From Prunella strophiata (taxonomy: Eukaryota > Chordata > Aves > Passeriformes > Prunellidae): 64,000 bases of DNA. The stretch is taken from contig JAZBQD010000030.1 of assembly GCA_036583965.1 (NCBI GenBank), forward strand, positions 54,313,551 through 54,377,550, read 5' to 3'. Below the pieces are notes generated by a model that had not been told where the DNA came from, searched no databases, and saw only the letters and a list, made by a program, of their open reading frames with translations. The position numbers were made by a program, and so were the translations under genes. Positions 25,301 to 40,200 of the stretch are shown here, in pieces (position 1 is the first letter of the stretch; each line of letters opens with the position of its first letter).

Positions 25301-28300
25301 TAAAGGTAGTTAAGATTAGTGGCAAGGGACAGTGATGCCCCACAAGAATGTAGATTCTGTTTGTACATGACAGTTGTGAAATGAACTCAGTAAGTTAAGC
25401 AGAGCTGTGTACTGACTTTATATATGGGTTTCTTGGGAGGAGGGGGTTGATTGTTAAGTAGTTAATAACATTAAGGTTGCTTTTTGCATCTATGTATCAT
25501 GGTGACTATTCCACTTTTTTCCAGATTGATTCTGCAGAGGCCTGGTCTGGTCTTTCCTATTTAAATTTCACGTCAGTTCAGCTTTTAACTTAAAAGATGT
25601 TTAGAGCTAGACTTCTGGGGCAGAGTTGTCAGTAGGGGCTTACCTGACCTTTGCAAGATAGCTGTGTGTCTGACCATAGAAGCATCTGCCTCTCCAAGCC
25701 CACAGACCCCTACAGGAGGGAAGCATCAAGGGAAGGAAAGGTGGAAAAAGCTTTGAAGCTGCTGGGGCAGGGTGGTGTTCAGCTGAGTCTGCAGTGCCAG
25801 CAGTATTAGAATACTGGTGGTGTATTAGAATAAATTTTGCTCAGGTATGATATTCTCAAGGTATCCTTAATTATTGCAGTGGTTGAATAACTCCCAAATG
25901 GGATGAAGTTTATAAGAAAAATAATGAATGGTCTAGACCTGTATTTACACTTTATAGCTTTCTTGTTTGAGTTCCTAGTAATAAACAAGGGAGGCTTTTC
26001 TGTCCTAGCGTGACTGTTACAGATAATTCCACATAGAAAGAGCCCACTGGGGGCAAGGTTGGTGCTGATAACATTGAGCCTTTCTGCACTGAGAGAGAGT
26101 TATGCAAGCAAGCATTATGCATTTTTAATTCTTCTTTTTGGGCACAGTGTTTGGGAAGTTTAAGAATCTGTGTGACTTCTTTGCTTTTCTCCAAACATTA
26201 TATTATGCACTGTGGTCACAGGATGGCTTCTCGTCTTTTTGGGGGATTTTGTTTGGTTTGTGATTTTTTTTTCTTTTTTAAAGCTGCATTTGTATTTTAG
26301 ATATCTACTTGCAGTGCTGATATTAGTGGCAGCTTCATCTTGCTCTAAGTTGGTGCAGAAGTAAAAACTGAGAAGTGTTGGTTAAAAAAATGGATTATTT
26401 GTCTTTTATGCTTGTTGTATGGAAATGAGTGTTTTGCAGGCAGTTGAATTATTATACAACAGGGGCTTTGAAGAAAAAAATAGGAACCTAACTGGTGAAG
26501 GGAGTTTCAAATCAGTCTGAGTCACTTGCTTTAAAAACAAAATCTGGGATACCTTTTAATCCTAGTAAAAACTTTTTTTTATGGACAAGTGGGAATTTGA
26601 GACTGAAAACTGTCTCATTTTCTCTTAATTCAGAGTGGCAAGAAAATAATTAGAATAAATGCTAAAACAGCAATAAGATGATAATGTTCCAGTTTCTTAA
26701 GGTACATTCTGCTGTGTAATTGAGCAAAGGTTCAAATCTTAAAAAACTAATTTTTTTTAATCTTCAGTGGGAGTTGCTAGATATTGAGCACTCTTTTTGA
26801 GTTGTTGAAATAAATGTAAAAATATTTGAAGCTAAAATTATTTTAAAGGTTAGTCTGTGCGCTTAGGATAATATATGATGATTTCTCCTTGGTTGTTTTT
26901 TTTTTTTTTTTTTTTTTTAATCTTGTTATCTCTGGCTTTCCTAAAGGTGCCAGATCGACCTTTTTGTGTGTGCTGTAGATCTCAGCTTTCCTTACAGTAT
27001 GGTGTGCGTCCTCTACTGAGACATCTGCAGCTCAGATTAATTCTGTATGCTTGGTATCCATTGCCTTCACCTCCTACCCATCTTCTTATGCTTCCCTCAT
27101 GCTTGGAACTTCATTGCCAACTGTGTTTCTGGGAATAGGGGAAAGGAGAACACCTGAAAGGTGTTCTGAACCTGAAAGGTTTACTATGGCCAGTTTGGTA
27201 AACCAAAGGGAAAAGTACCTGAAAGAATAGAGAAAAGAACACAGGAGAGGTGGGAACAGAGAAATGGATGGGCACAGAAGCCAGCACAAAGCACAGGAAC
27301 ACCAAAGGTGGTACTAAAATCCTTTCCAGGAAGGGTCTCAGTTTGAGTAGCCTTGTAAAGTCATAGTACCTGTAGTTGCTGTGCATACTAGATTTTAGAT
27401 ACCAGAATTCTTTTATAATTTTGGGGGTTTTGTGTGCTTGTGCTTTGTTCGTTTTATGAGCTTTCATTTTGGCTTATGCTGGCCACTGAAAAGTCTGCTT
27501 TATAGGAGGGAAGGATATTTATAGATGCTAACCTTAGTTCAGGATATTCTTTCTGCTGTTTCTGTGATCAGTGGAGAAATGGCAGTGACCCTGGGTGCTA
27601 TCCTCTAGACATCTAACCTTGTCTATGCTAAAGTGAGCTTTAGAAACACTGCTTGATATCCAATATGAAATACTTCTACTGAGATATGAGCAGACCTTTT
27701 TTTAACTGTGCATTTACTTTGCAGGGTGCCTTTGAATGGTCCACACAGTCACACTTGAAAATTACTCTAATAATACTTTTGAATAAAATAATTGGATAAT
27801 GTTGTATCTGTGTCAATACCCGTCTCTTCCTAGGCACAAGTGATTCAGTCACTTTTTGAGTGACCCTGAAATAACAGGTTTTATGTCAATTGTAGTTGCT
27901 GTTGTGTCTCTTAATATGATAACTTTGATTATAACTGAGATTTTTTTTTTTCTTTTTTTCTGCTGTCATTTCTGCCTGCCTGCTTATCTTCATTGGAATG
28001 TGGTACTTCAATTGTTCTGATAAACTTCTGACACAGGTAAATACCAGTCTGTTTGTATCTGTATTTACTGAGCATGCCCTTTGCTTGGCAGCGTGCAGTG
28101 GATCTTGAATCAAATATGCCACACAGCTGTAGACTGGGAAAGGGAAATGCTACTACCATGATGTGCATCTTTAGAAAGGATAATTAGCCAGGAATATTTA
28201 TTTCCTTATCTGCTCTTTCTTATTCCTCCCTCACTTTTAACAACAGTAAAAGAGATAGAGATCCAGATAGAAAATAACAAAATTTCTTATTTGCTTTTTG

Positions 28301-31300
28301 GTGGTAGTGTATCCTGACTGGCAGTTTCCTGGGAGACCTTATGCTCGTAATGGAGTTGGCGTGTGTGTAAGGAGGGGGAAAGCAGCCTAGAAAGAAAAAT
28401 GTTTATACAGTCTCACTCTTCCTACTCTGCCAGTCACTCATTTCTTCCTTCACTTTTATATTGTTCACATGGAATAGCAGGTGGTAATTTTTGGTTTTCC
28501 TTTGGATCGAGTGAAAAGGAGAAGGCAAAAACATGTGGGCAGGATGAAGTAGGCGAACCTTGCATGGCAGTTAGTTGGAGCCCATTGTGAAATACAGTAG
28601 TGGAATATGTGTAATGGAGTGAGAGTAAAGGAATGTTATGCAACTTGTCTTGTTAGCTGCATTTGTGTCTTTTTTAAAGCACATAAAGTTCAGCCTTTGT
28701 CAATGGAAAGCCTGTTGCCATGAATGCTGAGCAGGTTACTTACATCTTTGGACTTAGCTCAGTATGTATGTACTGATAAGGACCACTGCAAAGGTTTAAT
28801 GGGATATTGAACTGTTCACCAAAGGGGAAAGTAATAAACTTTGATTGGTTTGGGTTTTTTTTTCCTCCCCCCCAGCTGCCTTGGAAACAAAACTCCTCAT
28901 TCTTTTAACTTGATAAATTGATATTCAGGAGCCAGAAGTACTGAGAGTTTTTGGAATACATTTAGAACCCATCACCCTTGCTACTTCTGGTGCATTTTCC
29001 AGTGAACAATATGAAGTGTTATCCATTATTAACTACAGCTGAAATGCACATAGGTCAATAAACTGGTGTGTCATCCATCCATCTGTCCTTCCCACTCAAA
29101 ATGGCCGTGCTCCGAAGAGGAGTGAAAACAGCAGCATATTGTTCAGAGCTCACATGGCAATGCTGCTCTCCTAAAAAATCCTCACTGACTGCATCAGTTG
29201 AGATTGTGCAAAGATGGATGTAGGCTGGGTTTTTGCTTTGAATGGTGTTTAACCAACCTGCACTGCAGGGCAGCTGCTGTGCTGGCTACAGGGGCTGCTG
29301 GTGTGTGGCTGAGCTGCAGTGCCCCTGGCAGGACATCCTGCATGCTGGAGGCACTTTGGTGCATGGCTGCAAAAGGCAGGACAGCACAGTTCAGGGCTGG
29401 ATGTGTCAGTCTGGAAGGAGCTACCTTCCCTTGTCACCTTAGCCCTTTCCAGAGCAGTAAGATTAGCCATGTAGGGGTTTTGGCTAATATAACTGGTTTT
29501 CTTCTGGTGCTTTAGGTTAAAGCATTTCTCTAGTACACTGTATTTGGAGCATGAACTAAGGAGACAGTTGTCACAGGCTGGATGTTTTTGCTCATGTACG
29601 TGGAAAAGGGAGCTTGAGAGTCTGAAACTTCTAAATTTTTCCCCCTTTTTCTTCCTTTTTTCTAAAAGTTGTCATCATAGGGCAGTGATCCCATGGCATT
29701 GGTTTATCAGTGCAAGCGCTGTTCTGCCAAGAGAAACTGCAGGGCTTTGGCAGCTGCTTGCTGTAGATTTAGTTTCTTGATTCTTCCTTTCCTATATTTC
29801 TTTTTTTTTTTTTCCCTTAAAAAGTATGGCATTTCCAGAAATGCTCTTTATATTTTTCAGATGTTATATTAAATGTACCCAAAAAAAAAAAAAAAATAAT
29901 CTGCTGTTACATTTCTTTTGGGTATTTTTAGCCAATAATTCCTTTATCCTCTTCACTCCCTTATGCAGTTCCTGACTTTTCTCTCTTTAATGCTTTGCTC
30001 TGCTAACTGTTTGGCTTGCCCTGATTACTTTTTTTCCCTCTTTCTTCCCTGCTTCCACTTGCCTTTTTATTTTGAATCTTTGCTTCTTACTGTTACAGCT
30101 CTCTTTAGTTCACTGGCATGTTTATCTGATTTCCAAATCTGTAGTTTGATGGTTTTCCTGTATTCTGTTATTTAGTATTTAATTTCATTATAAATACATT
30201 CTTCAGTCTCAATTGTAGTGTATATAAAAATAATCTCTCTTCCTCTGAGATGCAGTGATACTCTTTCAAGTGCTTATTTTGTCTCCCAAATAACCTTCAT
30301 AGCTTTTTGCTTACCTGATTACAGCAATTCAATTCAAGAAAATCACTGATAATTACTGGCTATAGAACTGATGTCCCAGTTTATGGCTTGAGGGGCACTT
30401 CAGTGCATCTGAAATGTTGTCACATACTGTGTTTCTGACTGATAAAGGGAAGAAGTGAAAATATTGTCAGAAGGTCTCTGAAGAAAATGCTTTGTCAGAA
30501 GCAGCTAATTTCAGAATTGCTGGCTGTTGTTGCATAGTCAGATAAGAAAATTGAAGGTGATGACTTTCAGTCTTTTCTGAAATAAACATTGGCAAAGGCA
30601 GTCAGTTTAGAAGCATACTGAAATAGACACAGCATAAGAGTTAAATGTTCACAGTAAAAATAATGAAGTACAGGACTAGTATTGTCTTCCAATGCCTGCT
30701 AAAGGAGCTAATGCTTAATGTTAGGGTTTTGTTCACACTTGAACTAATGTAGCTTAATCATTCCTGTGCGCCCCTGATGGGATTCATTACAGGAAAAGAT
30801 GTGTGTGGTATCAGTGTCTCAAAGTGGCAAGGTATTTAGTTTGCCACCTGTTACTTCGTTGATGCTGTTTTCCTGTCAAATCTCTTTAAGCATTTCAGTA
30901 GGTTTCACAGCATGATGGAAGTAATTTGTACAAGAACAGGTAACACAGAACACTTGTCAGACCATGAAGTTTCAGTTTCAGCAGCTAAGCTACACCTTTC
31001 TTTCTTCTGCATGTACAGCACTTGCCTTGTGCTGCTCATGAGAGGTCCTGGGTTGGTCCAGGAGCAAATGCTTGGGCTTGGTGGAGTGGCCTTCTCTTGG
31101 GAAGTGATGTGTTAATGGAGGGTTTTATTCTGGTTTAAACATCAGAGAATCACTTTTTAGCTAGATCTTGCCTTGCAGAATTTCTGGCCTAATTGAAGGA
31201 AAAGAGGCAGGACAACAAAGTGGTTTTCCTTCCATGGGAAAATACTTGGCATGGCAGAGAGAACCCCAGTCTGTCTGGTCTCTGCAGCTTGCTTAGAGCA

Positions 31301-34300
31301 GTGAGGATCATGTTAAAACTGCTGTGCCCATGATACCAAAAGTGCTTGTTACTCCTGTATGAATTGGTGTTTTTGTTGTGTCTCAGAGGTGATCTTCTGC
31401 TTGCCTCCTTTTGTAAGCAGGCTAAAAATAAGACAGTAGCCTTATGGCTCCCAAAGCTTATTGGGCCTGAACTGCTGCTTGAGTACAGGCTGCTCTCTGA
31501 CACCTGAAATAAAGGAAGAATTTTTTACTCTACAGCTGTCTTTCCCCAGATTTTCCTATCTTGATAATGGTTAGAACTACATTATTCTAAATCTTTGATT
31601 TACTCCTTTAATATGGATGTCACCAAATGCTCAAGGAATGTCTGCTGTAATTTAGTTTCATAAAGCTCCAGTATTACTGAGGAAGAATATCATAAGCATA
31701 GCTTTAACTGGTTCCTGTTAGCTCACACCTAGTAATGAGTCTCAGTTTGGAGGTTTAGGCAGGACAGGGATTTAGTCTGCAATTTTCCTGTGGAGGTTTT
31801 GGATGGCCCTTTTCAATAGGAGGCTCTGAGTCTTTCTTCATGGTGCATTTGTCTGTCGAAACTGTGAGGCTCCATTTCATGGATTGTATGACTGGCAACT
31901 ACAACTTCATAGTATTCTCAAATTCTCTCTTGTATCCTTATGTTAAATGCTGACATGTTTTGGGGGGCAGGGTTCCTTCCCTTCCAATCTGGCTGAATTT
32001 CTGCAAATCCTTCATTTTTAATTCTGTATTCAGCTGATGTAACATGCAAAATAAATTGTCAATCCCTTGCAGCAAAAAATGCTGAGCTGTTGTTAGGTGC
32101 TGTGCCAGTTCATGTTCATCAGGACTTCTTTTTAATCAGAGATTCTGCTGGTTTGTGTTTCACAGGTACTACAGCAAAGGAAAAAAGGAGCACCCACTTT
32201 AGACTAGGATAACAAAGCACAGCCAGGGTAGAGACATGCCTTAGTTATAGAAGTGGAAGAGATACTGGGGCTTGTACCCTGTAGGCTTAATCTGATTTTG
32301 CCCATCTCCACAGTACAAAAAGCAGTGACCAGTAACTGTTCTAATTGGCAGTGTGTGTTCTGTATCAATGCTAACAGAGTTGCACAGTTTGAATATGCTT
32401 TGATGACATTTGCTCTTCTGTATGATTAAATGACAGAAGTTCAGTGGCTTTCGGTTAGTGGAATGTAAAGCCCTCGCTTGCAGATGGCTCACTGTAGTTC
32501 TTGGAGGAGAAGACTGACTCCTGCAGCTGCTCCTTCATGCTTGTGCTGGCTTCCAGGTGTTTCTAATGTGTGTTCTTAAATCAGGACTGCTCTTGAGATT
32601 CAAAATCGTATCTCTTTGGAAGCCAGGGTGATTGATGCTTCACATTTGATAATTAAAAAAATGTCTCTTCTCTGGGTAATTAACTCCAAAATTAACTAGC
32701 CAGAATTTTATGAAAACTTCAGAACTATGTGATGTAAGTAATTTCTTGAAAGGAAAATAAATGGACCAGTTCTTAGAAAAAGGTTCTCTTGCATCATTAA
32801 ACACTAAGTTATTTCTTCTTGTGCAGGAACTCCTCAAGCTGCTGGTTGCTGGCAGATTGGAGGATACTGTAGGAAAGTTGCATTTATCTGCTTGCCTTTT
32901 GGGGTTCTCACCTAAATATCTGCCTCTGGCCATGCTAAGAAGTGGCTTCAGTGGATGGCCAGGCTAAATGGATGTTTCAGTCCAATGAGATCTTCCCCAT
33001 ATGTGTTTCCTGCTCTTTCAGACAGGGAGGATTTGCTTTTCAGCAGTATATGTAGGGGTACCAAGATGAAAATAAAAATCAAGTGTAAACTAACAGGCTA
33101 AACATGTGCAATTGTAGTGCTTATTTCTGTGTAACTGAAACCCATTCATTTGGTATCACTTAGTGATGACTGTGAGGGATGTATAAGAAAACTCCTCAGA
33201 TGTTCAATTAGGATGTTAATAGCTGAAGACTTTTTTTTAATTGCTTAATGATGGACTGAAAGCTATCTTCTCTAACTGCACTTCACTATAGTCATTCAAA
33301 ATATGAAGATAGCAAAAATACAGCAGTGATTTTTGCTGCTAGCATTTGGGAATGAGATATTTCCCAGTTTGTTGTCCGAGATCTTGTCTTTCACTTCAGT
33401 GCTTTGGTTTTCACTACAGTGCAGATGTCTTTTTACAGGTTTTTTTTTATGCGTTTTACCTTTTCTTGTCATCAAAACTATTTCCTTTGATAATCTGGCA
33501 TGGATTGCTTTACTCATTGGTTCTAATATTTTCTGAAGTGTCAGTTTTAGTTTTTGTGTGCTGCTGTTGCTGACTAGCAGCCTTGCAAAACCCTTTGCCA
33601 AAGCAATCCATAAAGATTGATTTAAAATAAAAGGGTGCTAGGTAACAGGGCATTAAAAATCCTGTAGGTTAGGATGAAATTGATATATGGGATATCTCCC
33701 ATAACAGTAAGCACTGTAACTTCATATAAAGGTTTCTTTGCTGATTTGTAAAGTATTTTTTAACCTCTAAATATCTTAAGGATTGCATGTTTGTAACTTT
33801 AAAGTCTCCAGAAGAGCTTGAATGTCTGGTATATTTTATGCTTTATCAAGTACTCATGGGCACATCCAAATTTAAAATTTATTCTTTGTTTGTTGCATCA
33901 TGTCAAAATTGATGCTTGTTACTGTAGCGCGCTTTATATCTGTAGTCTAAAGGTTGGCTCTATTTTCTGCTTTGTCATATGGTGAAGTCTGCATTACTCA
34001 AACAGTGTCTGAAGTCCTCTATAGAACGTGGAAAGTGAGCCTACTAAATGTTTACCCCATGAAGGTATGGCAGCTCAATCAGTGATGTGTAACATGCTGA
34101 GGAATGTGGGCTGAAGTGCTACACTTTATTCAGACTGACATTAACAGTAAATTCTGCTGGATGAATGCCAGATTCATTCACTTACAGGCTAGATTTAAAC
34201 TTGGGCTGATGCATTTTTTTAATTTAATTTTTTTTTTTTTTTAAAGCAAAACTGTCAAGGAGTACCACAGATCAAGAATTTTAAAATAGGCTCCCTCTTC

Positions 34301-37033
34301 CCCTTTGGACATAAGAGCTACGGGTGGGGGAGAACCTAGGTACCCTGATGCTCTCATGCATGAAATCTTGTTTTTTGTTTCATTAAATGTTAAAATTTGC
34401 CTGTATCTGACATTCTCATGTACCCAGAGTGATAATTCATCTGTGCACAATCTGTCACTTTATATAAGAGCCAGGATAGTTCAGGACAAAGGAAGGAAAG
34501 CAGAGCTTGATGCTGAATTCTTGAATGTGACAGGAGAGGAACAAAGATCCTTGTACTTCAGGCATTTTTCAGTTGCAGATAGAGGCTATTTTTTGAAGCA
34601 ATGAAAATATTCAATCTCTTAGATAATCCAGTTTTTTTTACAATTTCTTTGTGGTTTCTATTACCTGTAAGTTGTTGACTTACACATAACTGGGTAATGC
34701 TTTTAATTACTTGAATGCACTGGAACCAACTTTGTCAAATTTATAAGAAATGCTTATGAAAAAAAATGACATAGTTGTCAGAATGCCTGCCTCTGAAGCA
34801 GTTGTATTTTGACTTTAATTTGTTTTCAGTCTGGTAACTGACAAAGCATATCCTTTGCTGTCTTTTGTGAAGGTGAGAAGTGGAATTGATACAGATTCTT
34901 CTGGGGCACAACCACCCCCCAAATAAAAAGCTGATTAATTTGAATCAGGTGCTTCTAGATCGGTGGTATAGAAATAATTTTCCTTGACACAGCTAAAGAA
35001 GTATCATCAAATGAAGTCTGTGAGTGTTGCCTTACTGTAAAGTCATCACCAGAACTGGGGCTGAAGCATGAGCAAAGGTGATTAGTGTTACCAGAGATGG
35101 AACTAGCTGTGGCTTTTCTTTGTGGGCCCAGCAGTGAACTTGCTGCTTTGCAGAATGAAGCAGCTGCTATATGCTGCAGTCCCACATCATACATGCTTGG
35201 GTGAGTATATATTTGCTTTTTGCTTTCAAACTGACTCTAATGTGGCCTCTTCTAATAAGCAGAGCAAATTACAAGAATGTTAGCAGAAATTCATGAGAAG
35301 GATGCTGCAAAAATAATATCTGCAGTAATATCTTTTTATTTGTGTGTGGATGTGAGTTGATAGTACAGTTATTAATCTTTCATAAATGTTATTCAGTGCT
35401 TAGACTTGTGTCTCTTAAGAAATTCCTTTACCCCCTCATGTAATCTAACATTTAGTGATCTTTCTGGCTATATGGGGAACCCAGATTTGAGTTAGAACAG
35501 CTTTGGAGCTGAGCAGTATATTAGTCAGGCTGGACCCTGTTTTTAACTCTCATGATAGCTGCTAGCATGATGGAGCTCCTGTTCAGAGGGCATCTCAGAA
35601 TAGGAAAGGAGAAAGTAAAGACTGGAAAGGTTAATGTCACTGCTTTCCTCCCTTTCCCACTCCAACATATGTCAGTGTGTATTCATATTTTCAGGCATCC
35701 TGGAAAACACCTGTGACCAGTGCACATACTGTATGCACAGTAGGTGTGGAGAAAAATTGTTCTCCTACCTGGTGTCGATTGTGCAGCTTTAGAGGCATCA
35801 GAGATGGCAAGAAGGATGTTAAACAGCATTAGGAGAATGGCATCTTAAAATCTATCAGCTCTCTTGGGGCACTTCTGTGGGACACAGACTTAGCTGAGTC
35901 TGACTGCCTCAGCTCAGCTGTGTAGAATGTAGAATTACAGAGGTTGTAGCATATCTGATTTATGAGATTGTGCAACCAGCAGAATTCATTAGGAGTTATT
36001 GCTGTACCAAGTCTCCAGCTCTGGAAGGATATATAAGGATGCCACTCAAAGTAAAATCTCTGTTTTGGTTCAGCTTTTTGGAATTGGTTTTGAGCATTCT
36101 TCTAGTCAGCTTGATGCTTCAGCTCTTTAAAATAAGCAAGATTCCATGCTATAAGTAATATTTAATTTTGAATACTGAAGTTACTCAATAATATTGGATC
36201 AGACTTTCTCAGTAGTTGTTTATTGGTATGATTGCTGTTTCCGTTGTTCCTTGTTTATTTTCCACTGAAGCCTGTTGGCTTTGATTCACCTCCCTCTTGT
36301 ATGTGGTTGTATCCACTTGAAGCTTTCAAAAGCAGCTGTCCTTTCAGAGTAAACATGCCTCTTTTAGGGCTCTTATATCAGTCTGCCTCTTCTCCAAGGA
36401 CCAAGATCCTGGAATACAAGTGCTCCACCATCTGAGTGGTCCCACCTCTGTGCCTTTTCAGTGGGAGTGAGAGGAGAATGCTAAAGTCAGCCTTGACTGT
36501 TACCCATTCCCATGCTGTGCTGAGAGAGATGGACTTGATGTAAGAAGAGAAACATTTATTGTAAAGTGTAACTTGTCAAGTTCAACGCCTTGGTGTGCCT
36601 TAAAAGGAACATTATTCTCTGTCCTTGTAAGAACAGGCGTACAAGGATCTGGGAAGACTGTTTAGAAATATTCTGCCCTCCTTCACAGTTAGTACATCTG
36701 AAGCTCCATTTAAATTAGCTGAATTCCCTCCAGGCTTTGGGAATGGGGAACTAATCCCACTGCACCCCTCATTTCCAAGGGAAAACAAGTTGCATTTTTT
36801 CTTTTCTTTGCTTCCTCACTACCTCCTAAAGCAAATGTTCCTTGTGTGAGATGGTAGACTTCTTGGTTCTAAGTAGAGTTGGTTTTAACTCTCCCTTCCT
36901 CACCCAAGCCAGACCCCTTTGTTTTTTATTGTGTAATACTTACTTCTCTTGCTGTCAATCACCTCTTCACTGCCTTGGCAAGGCACAGCAGAAGTGCAGG
37001 TAAATAATACCTGGCCATGCTCCGAGCCAGCTG
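25301..37033. other. Noncoding stretch, presumed long-isoform intron
   Basis: No gene is recognised. Homopolymers: 23 T at 26896-26918, 16 A at 29881-29896, 15 T at 34228-34242. A GC-richer patch at about 29240-29460 and a perfect 8-bp-stem hairpin at 27148-27166 are the only other visible structures. The segment 32820-33000 has faint similarity to ancient CR1/L3-type tails (a GGCTAAATGGATGTTTCAGTC-like block), too weak to call. Confidence 0.5.
26896..26918. repeat. Poly-T tract (23 nt)
   Basis: Uninterrupted T run on the + strand. No flanking retrocopy or SINE could be recognised. Confidence 0.9.
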
Positions 37034-37272
37034 ACAGAGGGCAGGTTTAGATCAGATAACAGGAAGCAATTCTTTACTGTGAGAATGGTGAGACACTGGC
37101 ACAGGAGGCCCAGAGAAGCTGTAGATGCCCTGTCCCTGGCAGTGTTCAAGGTCAGGTTGGATGGGGTTTTGAGCAGCCTGGTCTAGTGGAAGGTGTCCCT
37201 GCCCATGGCAGGGGGGTTGGAACTAGATGCTCTTTAAGGTCTCTTCCAACCCAAATCATTTTGTGATTCTAA
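37034..37272 (+). mobile_element. CR1 LINE fragment, about 240 bp, plus strand
   Basis: This is the clearest interspersed CR1 in the intron. It has GGGCAGGTTTAGATCAGATAACAGGAAG, CACTGGCACAGG, GCAGTGTTCAAGGTCAGGTTGGATGGGG, CCTGCCCATGGCAGGGGGGTTGGAACTAGATG, and the terminal CTTCCAACCCAAATCATTTTGTGATTCT. These are the standard end of ORF2 and the 3' UTR of avian CR1. It is 5'-truncated and its ORF2 remnant is broken, so it cannot move. Confidence 0.93.
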
Positions 37273-40200
37273 GAACTTGTTCAGCCTTTCCACTTGGTTT
37301 CTTTCCCATGTATTCTTGCAAGGCAAATCTACTTGAGGAGACACATCTGACATCACTTTAGCACTCAGCAGTAAGCCCAAGTAACATTTGCTAGGTTGGG
37401 TTTCTGGTTTTGTCTCTGCATGTGTGTGGTTTTGGTCTGATGGAAGGGTGTGACCATTGTAATCAATGCCCATGCTCTCTGGTGTGGTGGGAGTTCCTGC
37501 ACACATACTGCAAGTGGCTAGCTATTTCTGTGGTGAGGGCTCTCTCTCCCTCTGCAGCTTGCCTGTGAAGTAAGGAAATGAATCTTCATTGCTTCTCTAC
37601 AATGTACTGTGGGCAGTCAACTTCTCTTCCCACTGAAAAGCATTCAACAGGGTCAAGGAAAGGAAATGCTTACTGTGGAAGCAATGTTGGAAAATGGTAT
37701 CTATGCATATAGGCTCATAGTTACATGGCAGAGGGTTACTACAGTGCACCAGAACCTCCTCATGGCAATCTGCTTTTCTGTGAGGAAGAATATGCAGTAT
37801 TTGATTGAATTTTGGCTTGATACATGATGAGTTGCTATCTTTATCTGAGTAACTAGATACATGTCTCCAACTCTCATCACTGGTTCTTTTTAAAGTAGCA
37901 GTGATGGACAGGATTTGTCTGTGTAGAATATTTTCTGGCAAACGTGCTTTTGTGTCTATTTAGAATTGCCATTAAGCCTTAGAACTTTGATTTGAGAAAC
38001 AGTACAACTTGTGCTGCCTTTCTCTAAGCAGAATTAGCTACCTGTAGTGATTAATACATGCTTCACAAAAAGTGGGAGCAAGTTGAATCAGCTTCAGAGT
38101 TGGCGAATTTGGCACTGCTGAGAGAAGATGCATTTGTTTGAGATTTGAAAACGTAATCATGAAGATTTTAATCTCTTATGATGCTTTATGTAACAGAACA
38201 CCATGTGACCTCAGGATCTGTGGTGTCACTGTTTGCCCTTCTTGTTTTTCTTGATCATGACCAACCAGTATTAAACTCAGCAAACTTTGAATTGAAGCAA
38301 GTGGATAATCTTTAACGGGCAAGGCTTTGCGATTCTTAAAGTGAATTCAGGATCCGTAGTTAATAGTGGAATGCTAATGCTAATCTTACAGCCACCGAGG
38401 ACTGAGAGGTATTTCTTCTGACCCTCCAGCTGGGGGACGCTAATCAGCAGGTACTAAATAGATACATCAATGAAACTGGGACTTCTCCAGAAACAAGTGC
38501 CTAACCAAATAATCATGAAAGTGTTATTCTTGGAACTGGAACAGCATCTGAAGAGGTATTTGTAAAGTTTTTAATACGTAGATACTTGATTTATTTGTTT
38601 TAATTTTGGGGGGAAGGTTCCTTTATTTTGTTTGCACAAATACTTAATACTTCTAAATCAAGGTGCTTGGCACTTGTTAAAACTATTTCAAGCTAGGAAC
38701 ATCATACTGGTTGAGAGTACTGTCATGCAGAGTTGATTACTTATTCAGTGAAATTCTACATGCCTTGAAATATCTTTACTGCAGTATTTAAAATAATCCA
38801 TATTATAAAGCATTTGCTCTTACAGTGCTTTTATTTCTTTTTTTCAAAAAATATTATTCCAGTTATTACAAATCTTAGGTAATATAATATTAGACCAAAA
38901 AAAGAGAATTTGAAAAAAAACAGGATTTGAAACTCATTATCAAGTAAGTTTGTATTCATTCAAATGCTTTTCATATATAATAGGCACTATCTTCTGTACT
39001 GTCACATGATTAAAGAAAAGTTTAGTTAATCAGTCTTGTTAAATGTTTGGAGAGCACTGAAATACAGCTTAATCTTCTGCAACCTCCTTTTCCATATTTA
39101 CAGTGAAATATGAACTGCATGTTTTTGATGTGGTTCTTTCTCATGTTTAAAATAAATACCAAGTAATTTGGTGAATTGGAAGAATTATTTTACTGAGTTA
39201 AAAATTCATGACAGTGAAGGGAGAAAGTGCTCTGACTCTTCATGTTGCAGAGTTGTTTTTCTGTGTGCAGAAGGAAAATACCCATCTGTGGGAGGGAGCA
39301 TGGAATTTGTTACTAACTTCTGATCTCTGAACTGGTGCTTTTGCTATGCCACACCCTTAAAATCTAAACCCCTTGATCTTATATAAATGTTTACATATAT
39401 CAACTAATATGTTTAACTTCTTATTTTTGTCACATTATGTTTGTGGTATTGCCTGTGGAGAACAGCTTTCCTCTGTGAATGGTGTTGCTGTAAAGAATAT
39501 AAAATTGTACATTAGAAAACTTTTTTTAAAAGCTCAATTTTAATTTTTTCAGTAATTGGCAGTTTCTGAAAACATGTTGAACTTTCAAATGAACAGTAAA
39601 ATTTTAAATTAATTGTAAATAAATTGTAAATTAATCTGAATGCTTAAGAATAAGTATAATATTCTATAATAGCAACTGATATGTAATGGGAACAGTTATG
39701 TGTGAGCATCACATGTATACAGCAGTGACTGGTGTCATGTATTACTGAACAAGGGAGGTAGTATTGAGGAGGTTGTTTCCTACCATCAACCAAGCTATTC
39801 CACAGAATGTGTAACGAAAAAGGTGTGGTGGAGTAAACATGTAATTTTCTTTAACCTTTTTGCGTCATTAAAAGGTTTTGTTGTGACTGACTTTTATGAT
39901 ACACACAGGAGCATGATGTAGCACCTCTAGTCATAAATCAAACTCTGCATCTGTTAGCATTATACAGAAAACGTGGACAGCTTCTCCTGTAGTCTTACTC
40001 TGCAAGCTACTTTCTATTTAGTTTTCATTTGCCTTTGTTTCCTCTAGTTTCCCTAGCATCCCAGAGATTGCTGGTTTTCTCCTGGTTATTGTTCAGTGAA
40101 TTCAGGTTGGCTGGTTGTTCTCTCACCATAAATAGCAAATGCTAAATGGTGATTGCAAATGGCAGCCTTTCTTGGCTAATATTGCATGTGACTATATGTT

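Noticed and set aside
24536..25343. Overlapping 169-216-codon frames on both strands at the 25 kb CpG island
   Set aside because: All frames are open together, which indicates composition and not coding. No domain, splice logic or start context supports them.
32820..33000. Ancient CR1/L3-like tail
   Set aside because: Only a faint resemblance over a few short words; too weak to call without an alignment.
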